Below, one piece after another: positions 62,168-64,000 of a stretch of DNA of 64,000 nt; the first letter of the stretch is position 1; each line of letters begins with the position of its first letter. The notes below the pieces were generated by a model. It did no database searches. It was given only the letters and a program-made list of their open reading frames with translations, and was not told where the DNA came from. The DNA is from Chrysomallon squamiferum. Taxonomy: Eukaryota; Mollusca; Gastropoda; Neomphalida; Peltospiridae. The stretch lies in NCBI GenBank assembly GCA_012295275.1, contig CM022673.1, forward strand, positions 342,501 to 406,500. Direction: 5' to 3'. The position numbers were made by a program, and so were the translations under genes.

Positions 62168-62814
62168 TATTATTATTATTCACGAAGATTAGATTGTATT
62201 TGTTTATCGATATTTTAATGGGTTAATTCAATACAGATTTTATTTTCATTTAATAGTTGTCGTACGTTTCTGGAAATGTAATTAACCAAAAAAAAAAAAA
62301 AAAAAAAAACAATGTTATAGAATTTTAAATAAAATGTCAATAAGATTGCACGCAAGAATACCATGTAAAACTAAGCTAGTAAACCTTCAGTTTACAAAAA
62401 AGTCCTGTACAACAGTTGTATAAATAGTTAATCCCTTGTTTGGGAATAGGTTATAAACCAAAAGGTTAATTGCAGAACAGGAATGTATTGCCAAGAAGAG
62501 CATCTAAATCATATATTCATATTTGTATGGCATCAAGGACGCGACCATTTCACATTTGAGAACTCTTAAAAAAAACCCTAATTTATTATTGATAATAAAA
62601 TAACATTCGTGAAACTAATTCTGTTAACATCGGCTGTTCACTAATTTTTTCAGATGCTTTATAGACGGAATATGCCGAACAGTTACGAACATCTCGATTT
62701 AAAAAAAATATTTTGAAAATAATAATAATAAAAAAGTATTTTACGGAAATCCATTCTGTCCATTCTCTCCATTCTCTTTCATTTTATATATATATATATA
62801 TATACACACACATA

Positions 62815-62950
<136 letters not shown>

Positions 62951-63404
62951 TGTAAGTTTTAAATACATTTATCACATACGTTCTGTTTAATTAACCTGAC
63001 AGTTTCATCTGAAATTACATGTAATTTTGCTTTAAAATAATTCTAAATGAACAAAACTGAAAACAGGATAATACATCATGATATATTAATTCTTAACAGA
63101 CCATCATTTTACAACAAACATGTAACCAACTATACAGATAGAAAAATGATGTCTTTAAGGACGGAAAAAGAATACCTGTTTTAACACACACACACACACA
63201 TCTACATGCACATGCACATGTACACACACACATACTCACGTACAATCCATGCCACATGATGCCAATTAATTTTGAGAATGTCTATCTACGATTTTGATAA
63301 AGAAATTAATGTAAAATTATATTACGTTGTTAGATGATTAGCAACGGACATAAGGGTTTATAGGATTAATATTTGCCAGAGAACCCATCGGATAATTTGT
63401 CGTA

Positions 63405-63420
63405 CACACGCACACACACA

Positions 63421-63468
<48 letters not shown>
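63405..63468. repeat. (CA)n microsatellite
   Basis: About 30 CA units with one interruption. Confidence 0.97.
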
Positions 63469-63470
<2 letters not shown>

Positions 63471-63761
63471 CATCTATGCATGTAAGAAGAATGTTTTAAC
63501 TGTTGGATGCAATATTCAAAACAATAAAAAAAAAAAGAAAAAACAGCGGATAAAATAAGAATCCCAGAACCATCGCCGCAAAAGACGTTTTGTAAATATC
63601 AATATGCAAATAATACTATTGATCAGTTTATAGTAGAAATTACTGGCCTTTATGTTGTTACAGATGAAACACCGCGCACTGCAGCAATGCTGTTAATTAA
63701 TTTTCTAATTCTTCCATCATGAATTTACTGTCGTACCCTGGCAGATACAACAGCGTATCTC

Positions 63762-63837
63762 TGACGTAATGGTCGAGTACAGCGCGCATCAGGCTGGTCC
63801 AATAAGAACTCTCTGTCACGTTACGTCAGTTACGTAA
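63762..63837. promoter_or_regulatory. Cluster of three CRE/bZIP-like sites with a CCAAT box
   Basis: TGACGTAA (63762-63769), CCAAT (63799-63803), TTACGTCA (63821-63828) and TTACGTAA (63830-63837) lie within 76 bases in a CpG-containing patch. It is upstream of receptor exon 2 on its strand and could be that gene's promoter, 4.1 kb away, but no transcription start can be fixed. Confidence 0.4.
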
Positions 63838-64000
63838 CCACTTTGTATCAGAAACTGGTGAAGATACTTATCTGCTGCTCAAAGCAATCTCCTTCTGATA
63901 TAATTTAACTTTTATGGCTTTGTTTTGTAATATGTATTTTTCTTTTTAACTTTTTTTCTTGCTTCATCGCTTTTTTTTATTCTAAAGATCATAAAACATG

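Noticed and set aside
63660-63850. Minus frame ending YWTSLMRAVLDHYVRDTLLY and a stop at about 63,690
   Set aside because: It looks protein-like but has no credible acceptor with a pyrimidine tract, and the same bases form the CRE cluster. Too weak to call a gene.

Overview
This window is eukaryotic, animal DNA. Coding sequence is confined to short exons with clean GT/AG boundaries, separated by very AT-rich introns and intergenic DNA full of (CT)n, (CA)n, (TATG)n, (AAT)n and poly-A/T tracts. The gene content (muscle LIM protein, LITAF-like proteins, a nicotinic acetylcholine receptor subunit) and the repeat style suggest a mollusc, most likely a coleoid cephalopod such as an octopus. That assignment is an inference from style and cannot be proven from the window alone.

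Five multi-exon protein genes are supported. From left to right: a LITAF-like gene on + (966-3146, 3 exons, 163 aa); a second LITAF-like gene on - (8484-10657, 3 exons, 125 aa), convergent with the first and with the same intron phases, so the two are duplicates; a membrane-anchored JmjC (cupin-type 2-oxoglutarate oxygenase) gene on - (13461-16636, 4 exons, 562 aa); a two-LIM muscle LIM protein/CSRP gene on + (coding 24710-27082, 5 exons, 177 aa); and an alpha-type nicotinic acetylcholine receptor subunit on - (34100-59667, 7 coding exons, 495 residues, with the signal-peptide exon not found). The receptor alone spans more than 25 kb.

The rest is intron and intergenic DNA. It holds relics of Tc1/mariner and pogo/Tigger DNA transposons, a probable tRNA-derived SINE, small inverted-repeat elements, minisatellites, and several CpG-containing islands with promoter-like motifs (two TCTCGCGAGA palindromes, CRE-like clusters, a MEF2/TATA box).

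The most interesting items are these: a roughly 500-bp near-perfect hairpin inside a receptor intron, a strong candidate for double-stranded RNA and A-to-I editing; a frame-neutral cassette-like exon in the receptor's cytoplasmic loop; an Asp in place of a zinc-binding Cys in LIM2 of the muscle LIM protein; two relics of one Tigger-like family; and promoter-like islands with no assigned gene. I found no obviously new multi-gene system. The five genes belong to different processes and no functional linkage between them is implied.
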